Positions 24,826 through 33,870 of a stretch of 64,000 bases of DNA are shown here, piece by piece; the stretch's first letter is position 1; each line of letters starts with the position of its first letter. The DNA is from Spirochaetaceae bacterium (GTDB taxonomy: Bacteria > Spirochaetota > Spirochaetia > Treponematales > Breznakiellaceae), in assembly GCA_031283025.1 (NCBI GenBank), contig JAITCP010000157.1, positions 1 to 64,000 on the forward strand, read 5' to 3'. A program made the position numbers and the translations under genes. The notes under the pieces are model-generated. The model ran no database searches. It was given only the letters and a program-made list of their open reading frames with translations, and was not told the DNA's origin.

Positions 24826-26025
24826 ATGAAGAAAAAGTGGAATGAGGAATTAGAAATGAGGAGTAAGAGAACGGTTATTGCGTTATTCGTCATTGTTCTG
24901 AGCGCCGCATTATCCGTGGGTGCCTTTGCCCAGGAATTAAAAATTTCCGGTGAGGCAAAGAGCGGTATCTTATGGCAGCAAACCCAAAAGGAAGCCACCG
25001 ATCCGGAAGCTAATGTTACTCTGGGAAATAAAGATGACGCGGGCGGCGGACGGGGCCGTGTCCGCATCAATCTGGACTATGACAATGGCAATAACTTTGG
25101 CATGAGGGCGCGTATTAACTGGGAAAACTGGAGCGATACCCAGCCTCAGTGGTCCTATGCCTTTGGCTACGGCGATTTTTTTGACAACCAGATGACCGTA
25201 TCGGTCGGCAAACTGGGGGCCTCGCCCTGGGGAACCGGCGGGCCGGAAATGTGGAAAGAACTGGAAGCGGCATCCGGCGGCGGCATGAGAACCGAATGGA
25301 AGCCGGCGTTTATTCCCGGCCTGAACGCGGGTTTTGTACTGAGCTATTTTAACCAGGACCGCGACCAGGGCTGGGATGCTAACAAACCGCTCTCGCTGTT
25401 GAACATTTTGCGGGAATCGGTTGTCGGCATATCGTATGCCCACGATCTGTTTTTAGTCCGTTTTGCCTACCGTTTTGACGATGCATTTGATGCGACGCAG
25501 GAAAACAAAAACCGCGGCGGTCTGGGTGAAGACGAGTTGATTTACCGTGTTGAGGAACGGGTATTAAAGAATTACCTGCCCGGCTTCCAGATTTGGGCGC
25601 TTGGCTACTGGTTTGGCGTAACGTCCGAATATCCGGAGATGAAGCTGTTCCAGAACTGGCTTTTTGTCCAGTACGCGCCGGAACAGTTTACAGCTCAGGT
25701 TCGCTTTGGCTACGACTATATCGAAAGCCGCAGCGATTTTTATGTAAAACCGTCTTTTTACTGGAACTTATTTGAAAAGTTACTCAGCATAGGTACGTCG
25801 TTCACGTACTGCCAGGATTTTGGCATAGGCAAAGTGTATGAAGGTTCTCCTTACCGGTATCTGGAAGTTGAACCAAAAATACAGCTTAACTTTACATCCT
25901 CATATATAGCCTTTGTATATTACTTTAAGCAGGAATATGTGGGCCGTTGGACGGGACTGCCCGATAGCTCATTGCCTCTACAGCAAACGCAGTGGATGAA
26001 TCTGCGTTTCTGCATTTATTTCTAG
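24826..26025 (+). CDS. Outer-membrane beta-barrel protein (copy 1)
   Basis: 399 aa with a signal peptide (SAALSVGAFAQ). An alternative start at 24856 (MRSKRTV) would give a cleaner leader. The mature protein has many amphipathic strands, conserved motifs such as GKLGASPWGTGGPE and AGFVLSYF, no cysteine-linked core, and ends in an aromatic (LRFCIYF), as outer-membrane barrels do. Paralogous to 38778-40100 (GKLGSSPWGTGGPE). It follows GH30 by nine bases, which suggests a porin for xylo-oligosaccharides. It is not SusC-like (no plug, too small). Confidence 0.7.
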   Translation: MKKKWNEELEMRSKRTVIALFVIVLSAALSVGAFAQELKISGEAKSGILWQQTQKEATDPEANVTLGNKDDAGGGRGRVRINLDYDNGNNFGMRARINWENWSDTQPQWSYAFGYGDFFDNQMTVSVGKLGASPWGTGGPEMWKELEAASGGGMRTEWKPAFIPGLNAGFVLSYFNQDRDQGWDANKPLSLLNILRESVVGISYAHDLFLVRFAYRFDDAFDATQENKNRGGLGEDELIYRVEERVLKNYLPGFQIWALGYWFGVTSEYPEMKLFQNWLFVQYAPEQFTAQVRFGYDYIESRSDFYVKPSFYWNLFEKLLSIGTSFTYCQDFGIGKVYEGSPYRYLEVEPKIQLNFTSSYIAFVYYFKQEYVGRWTGLPDSSLPLQQTQWMNLRFCIYF

Positions 26026-26035
26026 GAGGAAAATA

Positions 26036-28303
26036 ATGAAGAAAAGAACGATTTTTAATGCAAGAACGGTTGTCATTGCCTTATTAATTGCGGTTGCTGG
26101 CGTAAGCCTTGTAACCTGCGTAGACCAGACCATATTACCTCTGGGCACAGAAGCGGAATTGCTTGGTTTAAGAATAGGAGCCGCCGTTGCAGACGAAATA
26201 CCCCCGGCTATAGCCGCCACCGCTTTTGAAAGCGACTCGCCTATAGTAAGTGAGCGTTTTAGCACTATAAGGATCAACAGGGAAGCGGATACAACGGTTG
26301 CCCGCATAAGTCCTTCCATGTCGCGCGGCGCTACTGCCCGATGGGGCATTGGAAGCCGTTCAAATAAGCCGGCTGCCTTTTTTGATACCCGCGTGCCTAT
26401 TACTTTTGAAAGCTCCGAATTTATCTACATTGAGGTAGAATCCGCAGACAAAGAAAAGAAAAATTATTACCGCTTTAACGCCCATTTGCAAAGCTGGGTT
26501 ACCGATCTTTCGCGTATCAGCGTACAGGAGCGCATTGCGAAAGCCGGAACAGGCGGCGATAGCTGGGAGCTTGCAGCAGATGTTGCCGATCTTTTAATAA
26601 CCACATCGGAAGCTACAAACGCTGTTATTGTTGCGGAAACCTTTGACCCGGATGCTACAATCCGCTATGGCAGGGCAACAAGCGCTACCGCAGCGCCGGT
26701 TTTTACCCCCGCCGCAACGCCAATTACCTTTACCGATCAAAATTACCTCTATGTAGAAGTAACTGCGGCAAACACCATAGACAAAACCTACTTTAAATTT
26801 CTTGTTAATGTTGGCCGCATGAATACCATAAAGAGCCTTAATTTTACCGGCGGCCCAACAACCGGAGGAGCTACTTTACCGAACGAAGAGATATACGGTT
26901 TGGGTTTAGCAAACAGTACATGGGCAAGCGTCGGTAAGGGCGAATTTCAAACCCCCGATCAGCCAACAGCCGGTTACGGAGTTACTATTGAACTTGACGA
27001 TCCCGACGGAACGGTAGATTGGACGGTTCTTCCTACATTGCCTGCCGCGGCGACAAATGTAACAACGTGGGCAACAACTCCTAAAATTCCCTTCAGTGAC
27101 GGCAATTACCTGGTTATCAGGGTAATAGCAAAGAACGGTACGGGCAACGCAAGAAATAATTACTACCAAATCAAACTTACCATGCTGGCGGCAAACATTA
27201 AGACACATCCCAAATCCAGGGCGTATATGAAAAATGCCCCGGTAGAACCCTTAACAGTAGAACTGGACAGAGCGGGTAACTTTTCCTACCAGTGGTATGA
27301 ATCGGATTCATGGTACGGAATCTACGGCAGGCATGGGACTGCGCTGGACGAAAAGAACAATATTTCTTTTGTCAACGGCGGCCCGGATATGTATTACTAT
27401 CTTGCCCAGCCGGATGAATTGGTTGCCGGCAATCCTATGCGTCAGCCCGGCGGAGCGAATGAACCCATCGCATGGAAAGCCCCAACCCGGAAATCGGGAA
27501 ATACTTCCGACAGCTATACGCCGCCCAATGATTGGGATAACGTTCCTGTGAAGCTCAGAACAACCGGACAAAATAGCTCATACCCCTTTAAGCCTGACTT
27601 GGAGGAGTATGGCGACGGCTGGGGCCCCAATAAGGTCAATTACATTACCGGCTCTACCAGCGAATCCCGGTATTACTGGTGCGTCGTTAAGAATCTTGAC
27701 AACGGTTATACGGTTACCACTGACCGCGCTCTGATCATTACGGAAACAAACCCCGAAACAAAACACTTCATTTTTGATCTTTCTGTGCTAAAAAAGAAAA
27801 ATGAAACTCCGTTTAAGATAAAGCGCGAGCTGTATAAGATCTATTTCCCGGAGTCAAACTACTTCCCCGCAGATTTTAACCCCAGTGAATATGAAGATTT
27901 AGTGGCCCAGGCCCAATACTTCCTTCCCGATGGCCGCCCCTGGACGCAGAACTGGACCCACGGCGACATCCATTTTGGTTACGGAACCAAAGCAGAAGAT
28001 GACGCTGGTACAACATCAAGCAAAGGCAGTTTAACCTGGTGGCAAAACAACCTCGGAGCAAACTCAGGAGCCATCCCGCTCCAGGCCCCGCACTCCCAGC
28101 AAGGCGGTTTGGGCGACGTACCCGATTGGGTAGGTGTAGCTCCCTCCGGCGACCCTGACCGCGGCCTGCCCCCCGTAGACAGAAATACCGGCCAGCTCCC
28201 CGTCGGCTACAAACCCGCCGGTTACGCCGAAGGCATAGCCCAAGGCTACTTCTGCGGCTACATTGAGCTGCTGGAACTGCGCTTTGCCTCCGCGCCGAAA
28301 TAA
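26036..28303 (+). CDS. Lipoprotein with cadherin-like and Ig-like modules
   Basis: 755 aa with AGGAGG before the ATG. Lipobox LVTC. Three cadherin-like beta-sandwich modules (residues ~35-140, 150-255 and 260-385, each containing an NYYRF- or TYFKF-type strand) precede an Ig-like domain (SYQWYESDS...YYWCVVKNLDN) and a C-terminal domain beginning HFIFDLSVLKK. The same modules occur in the CE15 and CBM9 proteins of this locus. No catalytic motif; surface binding of polysaccharide inferred. It ends the first transcription unit, with a strong terminator at 28357. Confidence 0.75.
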   Translation: MKKRTIFNARTVVIALLIAVAGVSLVTCVDQTILPLGTEAELLGLRIGAAVADEIPPAIAATAFESDSPIVSERFSTIRINREADTTVARISPSMSRGATARWGIGSRSNKPAAFFDTRVPITFESSEFIYIEVESADKEKKNYYRFNAHLQSWVTDLSRISVQERIAKAGTGGDSWELAADVADLLITTSEATNAVIVAETFDPDATIRYGRATSATAAPVFTPAATPITFTDQNYLYVEVTAANTIDKTYFKFLVNVGRMNTIKSLNFTGGPTTGGATLPNEEIYGLGLANSTWASVGKGEFQTPDQPTAGYGVTIELDDPDGTVDWTVLPTLPAAATNVTTWATTPKIPFSDGNYLVIRVIAKNGTGNARNNYYQIKLTMLAANIKTHPKSRAYMKNAPVEPLTVELDRAGNFSYQWYESDSWYGIYGRHGTALDEKNNISFVNGGPDMYYYLAQPDELVAGNPMRQPGGANEPIAWKAPTRKSGNTSDSYTPPNDWDNVPVKLRTTGQNSSYPFKPDLEEYGDGWGPNKVNYITGSTSESRYYWCVVKNLDNGYTVTTDRALIITETNPETKHFIFDLSVLKKKNETPFKIKRELYKIYFPESNYFPADFNPSEYEDLVAQAQYFLPDGRPWTQNWTHGDIHFGYGTKAEDDAGTTSSKGSLTWWQNNLGANSGAIPLQAPHSQQGGLGDVPDWVGVAPSGDPDRGLPPVDRNTGQLPVGYKPAGYAEGIAQGYFCGYIELLELRFASAPK

Positions 28304-28681
28304 GCAGGGAAATTGTGCTATAGGGCCTGCGTGTGCGGGCCCGTCCAACTGACAGTAAATGGGCTGTTTAACCACTAAAAGTGGTTAAACAGCCCATTTT
28401 TGTCTGCGCCAGTCCACAGGCGGCAACTTGGCGGGGAGGGGGAAAGGGGGGGAAATGCCGTTATTAAACGGTTTTTTAGCGAAATTAGCCCAAATTCTTG
28501 TATTTTTAACAGAAATTTCCCGAAATTTATTTGTTTTTTACAATAATTATACGAAAACTACTTGCGGATTTACTATTATTGATATATAAATAATATATAG
28601 AAGATTTTCCTAAACTTAAGTACCTTCGGTACCCGGGTTTTGGAAAAGCCTCTATAAACAAGGCTTTAAGGAGTAATTAAC
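28304..28681. other. AT-rich spacer at left edge of an insert
   Basis: Holds the terminator palindrome at 28357-28399, then AT-rich sequence, a hairpin GTACC-TTC-GGTAC at 28620-28632 and the likely promoter and RBS (AAGGAG) for the next gene. No ORF above noise. Confidence 0.65.
28357..28402 (+). terminator. Strong 20-bp terminator palindrome
   Basis: AAATGGGCTGTTTAACCACT-AAA-perfect inverse, followed by T residues, 54 bases after the stop of the upstream lipoprotein gene. Confidence 0.85.
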
Positions 28682-28888
28682 ATGGTGGGAGTAAGCTCTT
28701 CAAAGGCGAAAACGAAGAAGCAATTCGATGCTATTCGTAAACGTGCCGAAAAACTTGGCGTATTGGATATTAGTTTTAGCAGGGCTAATTCTTCTCCCGA
28801 TGTTTTGGAGTGTTATAACCGTACGCTTGATGTTATTGAAAAAAATAAAGCAATTCTCTATCAAAATGCCGGTGAAACCGAGAAATAA
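28682..28888 (+). CDS. Small protein preceding HExxH gene
   Basis: 68 aa with AAGGAG at good spacing. Lys-rich N-terminus (KAKTKKQFDAIRKRAEKLG) then an amphipathic helix ending ILYQNAGETEK. No recognised fold; it lacks an HTH. The next gene starts five bases after its stop, so the two are probably one module. Possible antitoxin or inhibitor of the HExxH protein (inference). Confidence 0.6.
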   Translation: MVGVSSSKAKTKKQFDAIRKRAEKLGVLDISFSRANSSPDVLECYNRTLDVIEKNKAILYQNAGETEK

Positions 28889-28893
28889 ATATC

Positions 28894-29640
28894 ATGGAGA
28901 TCGGTTATACCCTGTGGACTATGCAGGATATCTTAAAAAGCATACCTTTTGACAAGCCTGCGGGGAAAACCGTTCATTTAGACTTTTCCAGGATGGAAGT
29001 TCCTTATTATGTAAAGAACTGGTTTAAAGTCTCCATTTTTTATGAAGACGACACGTTTCCGGTAGATGCAGTCTGTTCTATTTTTTCTCCTCAAGACACG
29101 GTTACCATTGTCATAGTAATTAAACGAAAATTTGAGGATGCGTTAAACAGATGGATAAAGAATAACGATGCTTCTATCCTTGATCTTTGTTATAGAAGAA
29201 GGGAGCTATATAGCCACGAAACTTCACATCTTATCGCAATTATCAGGTCGTATCCAAGCAATCGTTCTCAAAAGGTACGAAAGGATTTTGAAGCTAAAAT
29301 AAGGAAAAAATTTTATGATTCTATCGGTACAGATCAAAGCATGATGGATTCAGGTTTTATTTCACAGGAAAAGCCTAATGATTCCCCTTCGGATTTTGAA
29401 AAAGACCATTTTTGTTATGAAAACGATAATTTGAACTATTTTAAGTTATATGCCGAATTGATGCTTCCTTATAATACTCTATATGACTCACTAAAAAAGG
29501 TATGTAGTACCAAGAAACCTGGTGATTTTTTCTCTATTGGAGAAATCCTGGAAGGGACGCTTGTAGAGCCTTCATTTTTTATAAAATTTCCCGACAAAGA
29601 ATCCGAAATTAGAAGTATTCTGAAAGAAGGTTTTAATTAA
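28894..29640 (+). CDS. ImmA/IrrE-like HExxH protein
   Basis: 248 aa. SHETSHLIAII gives an HExxH zinc-protease core at about residues 108-112. Later, NYFKLYAELMLPYNTLYDSL resembles the LLMP region after the third zinc ligand in the ImmA/IrrE (DUF955) family. The N-terminal 100 residues do not match anything I know. No signal peptide, so it would act in the cytoplasm. Relatives cleave repressors or serve in toxin-antitoxin and phage-control modules, here with the small protein upstream in place of the usual Xre partner. Its own RBS is weak, so coupling is likely. Confidence 0.6.
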   Translation: MEIGYTLWTMQDILKSIPFDKPAGKTVHLDFSRMEVPYYVKNWFKVSIFYEDDTFPVDAVCSIFSPQDTVTIVIVIKRKFEDALNRWIKNNDASILDLCYRRRELYSHETSHLIAIIRSYPSNRSQKVRKDFEAKIRKKFYDSIGTDQSMMDSGFISQEKPNDSPSDFEKDHFCYENDNLNYFKLYAELMLPYNTLYDSLKKVCSTKKPGDFFSIGEILEGTLVEPSFFIKFPDKESEIRSILKEGFN

Positions 29641-29764
29641 GCTGATTCCTGTTTCCGCCTGACTCCTGTTTTCCGGACTTCCTTCCCTTTTTTGAAGTTT
29701 GTATAGCACAGGCGCAGTACTACCTGCCCGATGGTAAAAGGAACCATGGCGGCTAAACCTTGCG

Positions 29765-29788
29765 AGCCGTCCCTTCGGGGGCGGCTTT
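29765..29788 (+). terminator. Terminator hairpin
   Basis: AGCCGTCCC-TTCG-GGGGCGGCT with a T run (one G-T pair), between two convergent gene pairs. Confidence 0.75.
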
Positions 29789-29874
29789 TTTGTCGGGGAA
29801 AGGGGGGATTGATTATTAATAAAAAGTATCGTTTCCGGTTTCAGGAAAAACGCGGTACATTGCCGTTATATTGC

Positions 29875-30468
29875 CTAAAGAGCGCAACAGTCTTTCACAT
29901 TGGGCAGCCTTGTATGGTTCTTAAAATAATCGTAATCGCTGGTAACCTTATCTTTGACATAGAAAAACTTCTTGGCTTTTTTCTTGAGTAAGTTTGTTTT
30001 TTTTATGTATATACCCAAATATTCGGGATGATCTTTTGTTTGGGGAATTTTAATTTCCTCAATTTCATTTTTGTTGGCAATCATGTATGCGTTGAATACT
30101 CTTTGAATACATATTTGCTGTTTATGGTCCAAGCCGCAATTTTTTGAAAAAAAGTTTTTTTTCGTTGTAAAGGAATCAGAAAGAATATCAAGCTGGTTTT
30201 TAGCAAGTGCTGTTATATGATTTATATTACATCCTTCTTTATCACAACAGGGAATATCCGGAAACTGATTGCAGTTAATAAAAAATAATACTTTTTTTTC
30301 ATTTTTTAAAAGGTCTTTGGTTTTTTCATCTTCAAAAACCCCGTTGGGGCCGGTAAACGCCCCGTTCTTATAAAGATCGATAATTGAAAGCACGATTTTT
30401 TCGCAAAAAGTATCGGTAATATGCGAAAGAAACTTATCGTTCCCTGTCTCAAGAAAAACGCAGCACAT
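29875..30468 (-). CDS. Unrecognised cysteine-containing protein
   Basis: 197 aa with many cysteines (MCCVF at the start, CCDKEGC near residue 75, NCGLDHKQQIC near 110 and a CCAL end). Those near the middle could bind a metal. Basic and AT-rich in codon use. Its start is one base after the stop of 30470-31186, so the two are translationally coupled. Function unknown. Its GC content and position between two parts of the xylan locus point to acquisition by transfer. Confidence 0.6.
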   Translation of the reverse strand: MCCVFLETGNDKFLSHITDTFCEKIVLSIIDLYKNGAFTGPNGVFEDEKTKDLLKNEKKVLFFINCNQFPDIPCCDKEGCNINHITALAKNQLDILSDSFTTKKNFFSKNCGLDHKQQICIQRVFNAYMIANKNEIEEIKIPQTKDHPEYLGIYIKKTNLLKKKAKKFFYVKDKVTSDYDYFKNHTRLPNVKDCCAL

Positions 30469-30469
30469 T

Positions 30470-31186
30470 TTACAGTTTACCTTTAATTATCTTGTTAAAA
30501 AAGCGCAGTAATCCAGCTTTTGATTTTCCTTTTTTATATGGAATCTTGTCAAGATCAAGGAACATATTAAGGCGAAACCAGGTACTCTCTGTGTGAGGGA
30601 ACTCGTAAAAAAGATATTTATCTTCTACAAGCACAAAATGAATAGGCCTGCGCTTTTCTGTATTAAAGGATAGTTTTCTGTCAAGAAATCTGGATATGCC
30701 AATCATGTTGGGTTCGGTTTCATTTGCCTGCGTAATAGCCTGTACCACAGCCTTTTTTCCGCATAAATATAACAGGATGGAAATTACCGTTTCCCGTAGA
30801 TTGGGATTGGACCGCCAGAAAGAACCGGATACCAGGGTGATTTTTTTACCTTTGCAGTCATAGTCGGAGGAATTCAGGTTCTGCAGGAATTCAAGCAGGG
30901 ACGAACCGCCGTAACGGCTCAGATCGAAAATATAGTGCATGTGCATATTGTCCCTTTGTTCCCATATCCAGTCTTCCTCGCCATTGATAAAGCTAAAAAA
31001 CGTTAAAAATGCCTTGTACTGGGAGGGGCCGGGCGAACTTATGCCCCTGTATTTTGGTTCGTCCTCAAGCTTCATTTCCCCCCTTTTTAGGGCCAAATAA
31101 TTCTCTTTGAAGCCTTCCCACAGCTCAGGAATCAGTTCTTGTGCATCTTCAGGATCCCTTTTGGGAGCAATGCTGTTACATTCCAT
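30470..31186 (-). CDS. Unrecognised 238-aa protein, first of a coupled pair
   Basis: 238 aa, no signal peptide. The middle has ITLVSGSFWRSNPN followed by a helix and LDRKLSFNTEKRRPIHFVLV, then DKYLFYEFPHTEST, a mixed alpha/beta pattern. The C-terminus is very basic (PYKKGKSKAGLLRFFNKIIK). I recognise no family. With the Cys-rich partner it makes a two-gene unit in an AT-rich insert that also holds the HExxH pair, a pattern often seen in defence or conflict islands, though that is only inference. Confidence 0.55.
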   Translation of the reverse strand: MECNSIAPKRDPEDAQELIPELWEGFKENYLALKRGEMKLEDEPKYRGISSPGPSQYKAFLTFFSFINGEEDWIWEQRDNMHMHYIFDLSRYGGSSLLEFLQNLNSSDYDCKGKKITLVSGSFWRSNPNLRETVISILLYLCGKKAVVQAITQANETEPNMIGISRFLDRKLSFNTEKRRPIHFVLVEDKYLFYEFPHTESTWFRLNMFLDLDKIPYKKGKSKAGLLRFFNKIIKGKL

Positions 31187-31378
31187 TTATAAGTGAGATT
31201 TTACTAAAATTTACCCTGTTTTGCAAGAGGATTTTACAAAATCATTGAATTTTTTTTCCAAAATGCCCCAAAAGGGTGCCAAGCGCCATTTAGTCGAGTG
31301 AAATTTCCCCTCTGTTATATACCTAATTCAAGATATTGTATATTCTTTAGCGCCTGGAATAGGGGTACTTTGAACCCA

Positions 31379-33853
31379 ATGCGATTATTTTTGAACAAAA
31401 TCGGTAATTGTGTTCTAATCGTGGCAATCATTACAATCGAAGGTTTGTTCACCCTTACCTGTAAATCGGAAACGCCGGATGTCAACAGTTCCGCCGCCGA
31501 TCTGTTTGAGGTAAGCATAGGGACTGAAAAAATAATCAACATAAGGCTGGGCGCTGATTCTGAGCAATGGGAGCGCCCTGCTTTTAATATCAGAACCATG
31601 CGGACTATGGATATTGAACTGGAAGGTGCGGCGCTGTCCAACGCCCAGGTCCGGTTAAATGTCAGCCAACGGGCAAAAGCCCGGTTTGCCCGCGCTTCTG
31701 ACGAAGCCAAGCCCGATACCTTTTCAACTGAGGCAACATGGACATTCGCCCCTAACGATTACCTCTATATTATGATTACCAGCGGAGACAACAGTAATGT
31801 TAACTATTACCGGGTAAGGGTTGTTTCAAAAGATGCCGATGTCCGGCTTGCCGCGCTTAGAATCAACAGCGCTTTGGCTGTGCTTGGCCTCCCCGGGAAA
31901 ACGGCGGCGGAGGCTGTGCAGGGTTCTATTACGGTTAAAACCCTGTCAAATACCGGCACTGTTACCGGTGCGCCGATTATCGCTGTTAAACGAGGCGCAA
32001 CAGCCCAGGCGGCCTTTGCCGTTGGCTCATCACCAACAGAGGAACAATTCAGTACGGTTGTTCCCGCCGCATTATCAACCAACAATGTTCTGTGGGTAAA
32101 AGTTACCGCAGGTCAAGCGCTGTACTATTACCAGGTAATAATAACCATAAGATACGATGCCGGTTTTGGTTTTGGCGAGAGTGATACCGAATGGAACGAT
32201 GATGCCTATAACGCGAATTACCGCCGCTTCCCCAATGCCCCTATTAACGGTATTCTTGAATACCCTTGGGGCAGCGGCACGGATAATTATTTTGATACAA
32301 ACGCGCCGCCTTCATACTGGAACGGCAAGGGACACAACCACAAATACCCGGACTTGTTCCACTTTGCCAACGGCAACGCGGTTAAAAACATTGCCGATTG
32401 GGAAAACCGCCGTAAAGAAATCTTTAACATTCTTCAATACTATATGCACGGACGTATGCCGTCGATTGAACCCGACGTATTGGAGATTGAATGGGCTGAT
32501 ACCGGTAATACCTGCTCCATCAGCCTGACGCATTTAGCAAGCGGTAGAACAGCCGCGATAAATGTTACCCATACTCCGCCTTCGGGCGCTGTTAAAGACG
32601 CAAAGGACAGAATCCTGTGCTTTGGCGTGGGCGGCGCGCCGGGCGGTTCCCGGCCCGGTTGGGGTACCGGTAATTTTAACACGGCTTGGGGCGGCTCTGA
32701 AGGCGACAGAAGCGGAACCTGCGCAGCCCTGTACGGCCTGAACGTCAGCGCTAAAGATACCCCGTCTGTGAACATGGAATACGCGTGGGCCATGAGTGTC
32801 ATTTTGACGGTACTTGAAGAAGGCGGCTTGAACGGCTACTACAATCCCGCCAAAGTCGGCATTTACGGTTTTTCACGTTATGGTAAAGCCGCCCTGTGTA
32901 TCAGCGCGTTTGCCCAGGGCCGTAGCGGCAGCCAGGTAGGTATAACCTTTGTCGGTTCTTCCGGCTCAGGCGGCGCCGCGATTGACCGCTGGATTGCGCC
33001 GATGGCTTACAAAGATTTTGCAGAAGACCCGCTTCCCGTTGACGGTGTTGGCGCAAGAGCAAGGGCCGATCTAAAGGGAACAAAGTGGTTTTACAATAAA
33101 ATCGAAGACGATCATAACGCGGCAACTGCAATCCGGGCAGTCCGGGGTTGGGCGGCAAATACGCCCGGTATTCCCGCAGGTTCGCACATTTACGGCGAAT
33201 ATGATCCCGGTATTGCGGGAAGTTTTACGCGGACAATGATGGGCGAGGGGGACTGGAATCAGATACAGCCTTTAGCGCAGTCGCGTGGTGAAACAAGCGG
33301 CTGGTTTAACGCGCGTTTTTCGGATTTACAGGACTTGCACACAGGGCTTGCTTTGGACAGAGACAATCAGGCCGGCGTTTTGTGCACCATGCCCTTCGAC
33401 GCGCATTTTATCGCCGCCCTGGTTGCCCCGCGCATTATCTATTATCAGGACGGCTACGACTGCCTTAGAACCAATCCGGAAAGCCAATGGGCCGCCTGGC
33501 TTATGTGCGATGAAATCTACCAGATGTACGCGGAGGAACTCGGCGATCCGCTCATTATCTGGCGGAACGCTGTCAAAATGTACAATATTGGACATATGCA
33601 TTATGACTACCAGAATCAGGATGAATACGATCTGGTGGAAGCGCTCTATTCAGGCCGGCAGCCCAATGAAAAATTCCGCACGCCGCAGTTCCCCGTTGAC
33701 GATCCGCGCTACCGCTGGGACTTTAACCGTGTTGACTGGGGCCGCCCAAACCACCCAACCATTGCCGAGCGCGTCAGGCTGATGCGTGAAAGCCCGTACA
33801 AAGTTAAACCCTTAAGTCTTAAGGGATTATTAGATACACCGGAACGACTTTAA
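31379..33853 (+). CDS. CE15 glucuronoyl esterase lipoprotein
   Basis: 824 aa from the ATG at 31379, which gives a compact leader ending in LTLTC; the longer frame lacks a leader. Residues ~40-140 and 140-250 are two cadherin-like beta modules like those of the 26036 and 33871 proteins. The esterase follows: VGIYGFSRYGKAAL (catalytic Ser near residue 497, GCSRxGK motif with Phe for Cys), SGSGGAAIDRW, MPFDAHFIAALVAPR and IGHMHY (catalytic His near 738). CE15 enzymes cleave the ester between xylan glucuronate and lignin alcohols, so this step detaches lignin. RBS spacing is poor and another start is possible. Confidence 0.86.
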   Translation: MRLFLNKIGNCVLIVAIITIEGLFTLTCKSETPDVNSSAADLFEVSIGTEKIINIRLGADSEQWERPAFNIRTMRTMDIELEGAALSNAQVRLNVSQRAKARFARASDEAKPDTFSTEATWTFAPNDYLYIMITSGDNSNVNYYRVRVVSKDADVRLAALRINSALAVLGLPGKTAAEAVQGSITVKTLSNTGTVTGAPIIAVKRGATAQAAFAVGSSPTEEQFSTVVPAALSTNNVLWVKVTAGQALYYYQVIITIRYDAGFGFGESDTEWNDDAYNANYRRFPNAPINGILEYPWGSGTDNYFDTNAPPSYWNGKGHNHKYPDLFHFANGNAVKNIADWENRRKEIFNILQYYMHGRMPSIEPDVLEIEWADTGNTCSISLTHLASGRTAAINVTHTPPSGAVKDAKDRILCFGVGGAPGGSRPGWGTGNFNTAWGGSEGDRSGTCAALYGLNVSAKDTPSVNMEYAWAMSVILTVLEEGGLNGYYNPAKVGIYGFSRYGKAALCISAFAQGRSGSQVGITFVGSSGSGGAAIDRWIAPMAYKDFAEDPLPVDGVGARARADLKGTKWFYNKIEDDHNAATAIRAVRGWAANTPGIPAGSHIYGEYDPGIAGSFTRTMMGEGDWNQIQPLAQSRGETSGWFNARFSDLQDLHTGLALDRDNQAGVLCTMPFDAHFIAALVAPRIIYYQDGYDCLRTNPESQWAAWLMCDEIYQMYAEELGDPLIIWRNAVKMYNIGHMHYDYQNQDEYDLVEALYSGRQPNEKFRTPQFPVDDPRYRWDFNRVDWGRPNHPTIAERVRLMRESPYKVKPLSLKGLLDTPERL

Positions 33854-33870
33854 ATTTTTGGAGGATGAAC

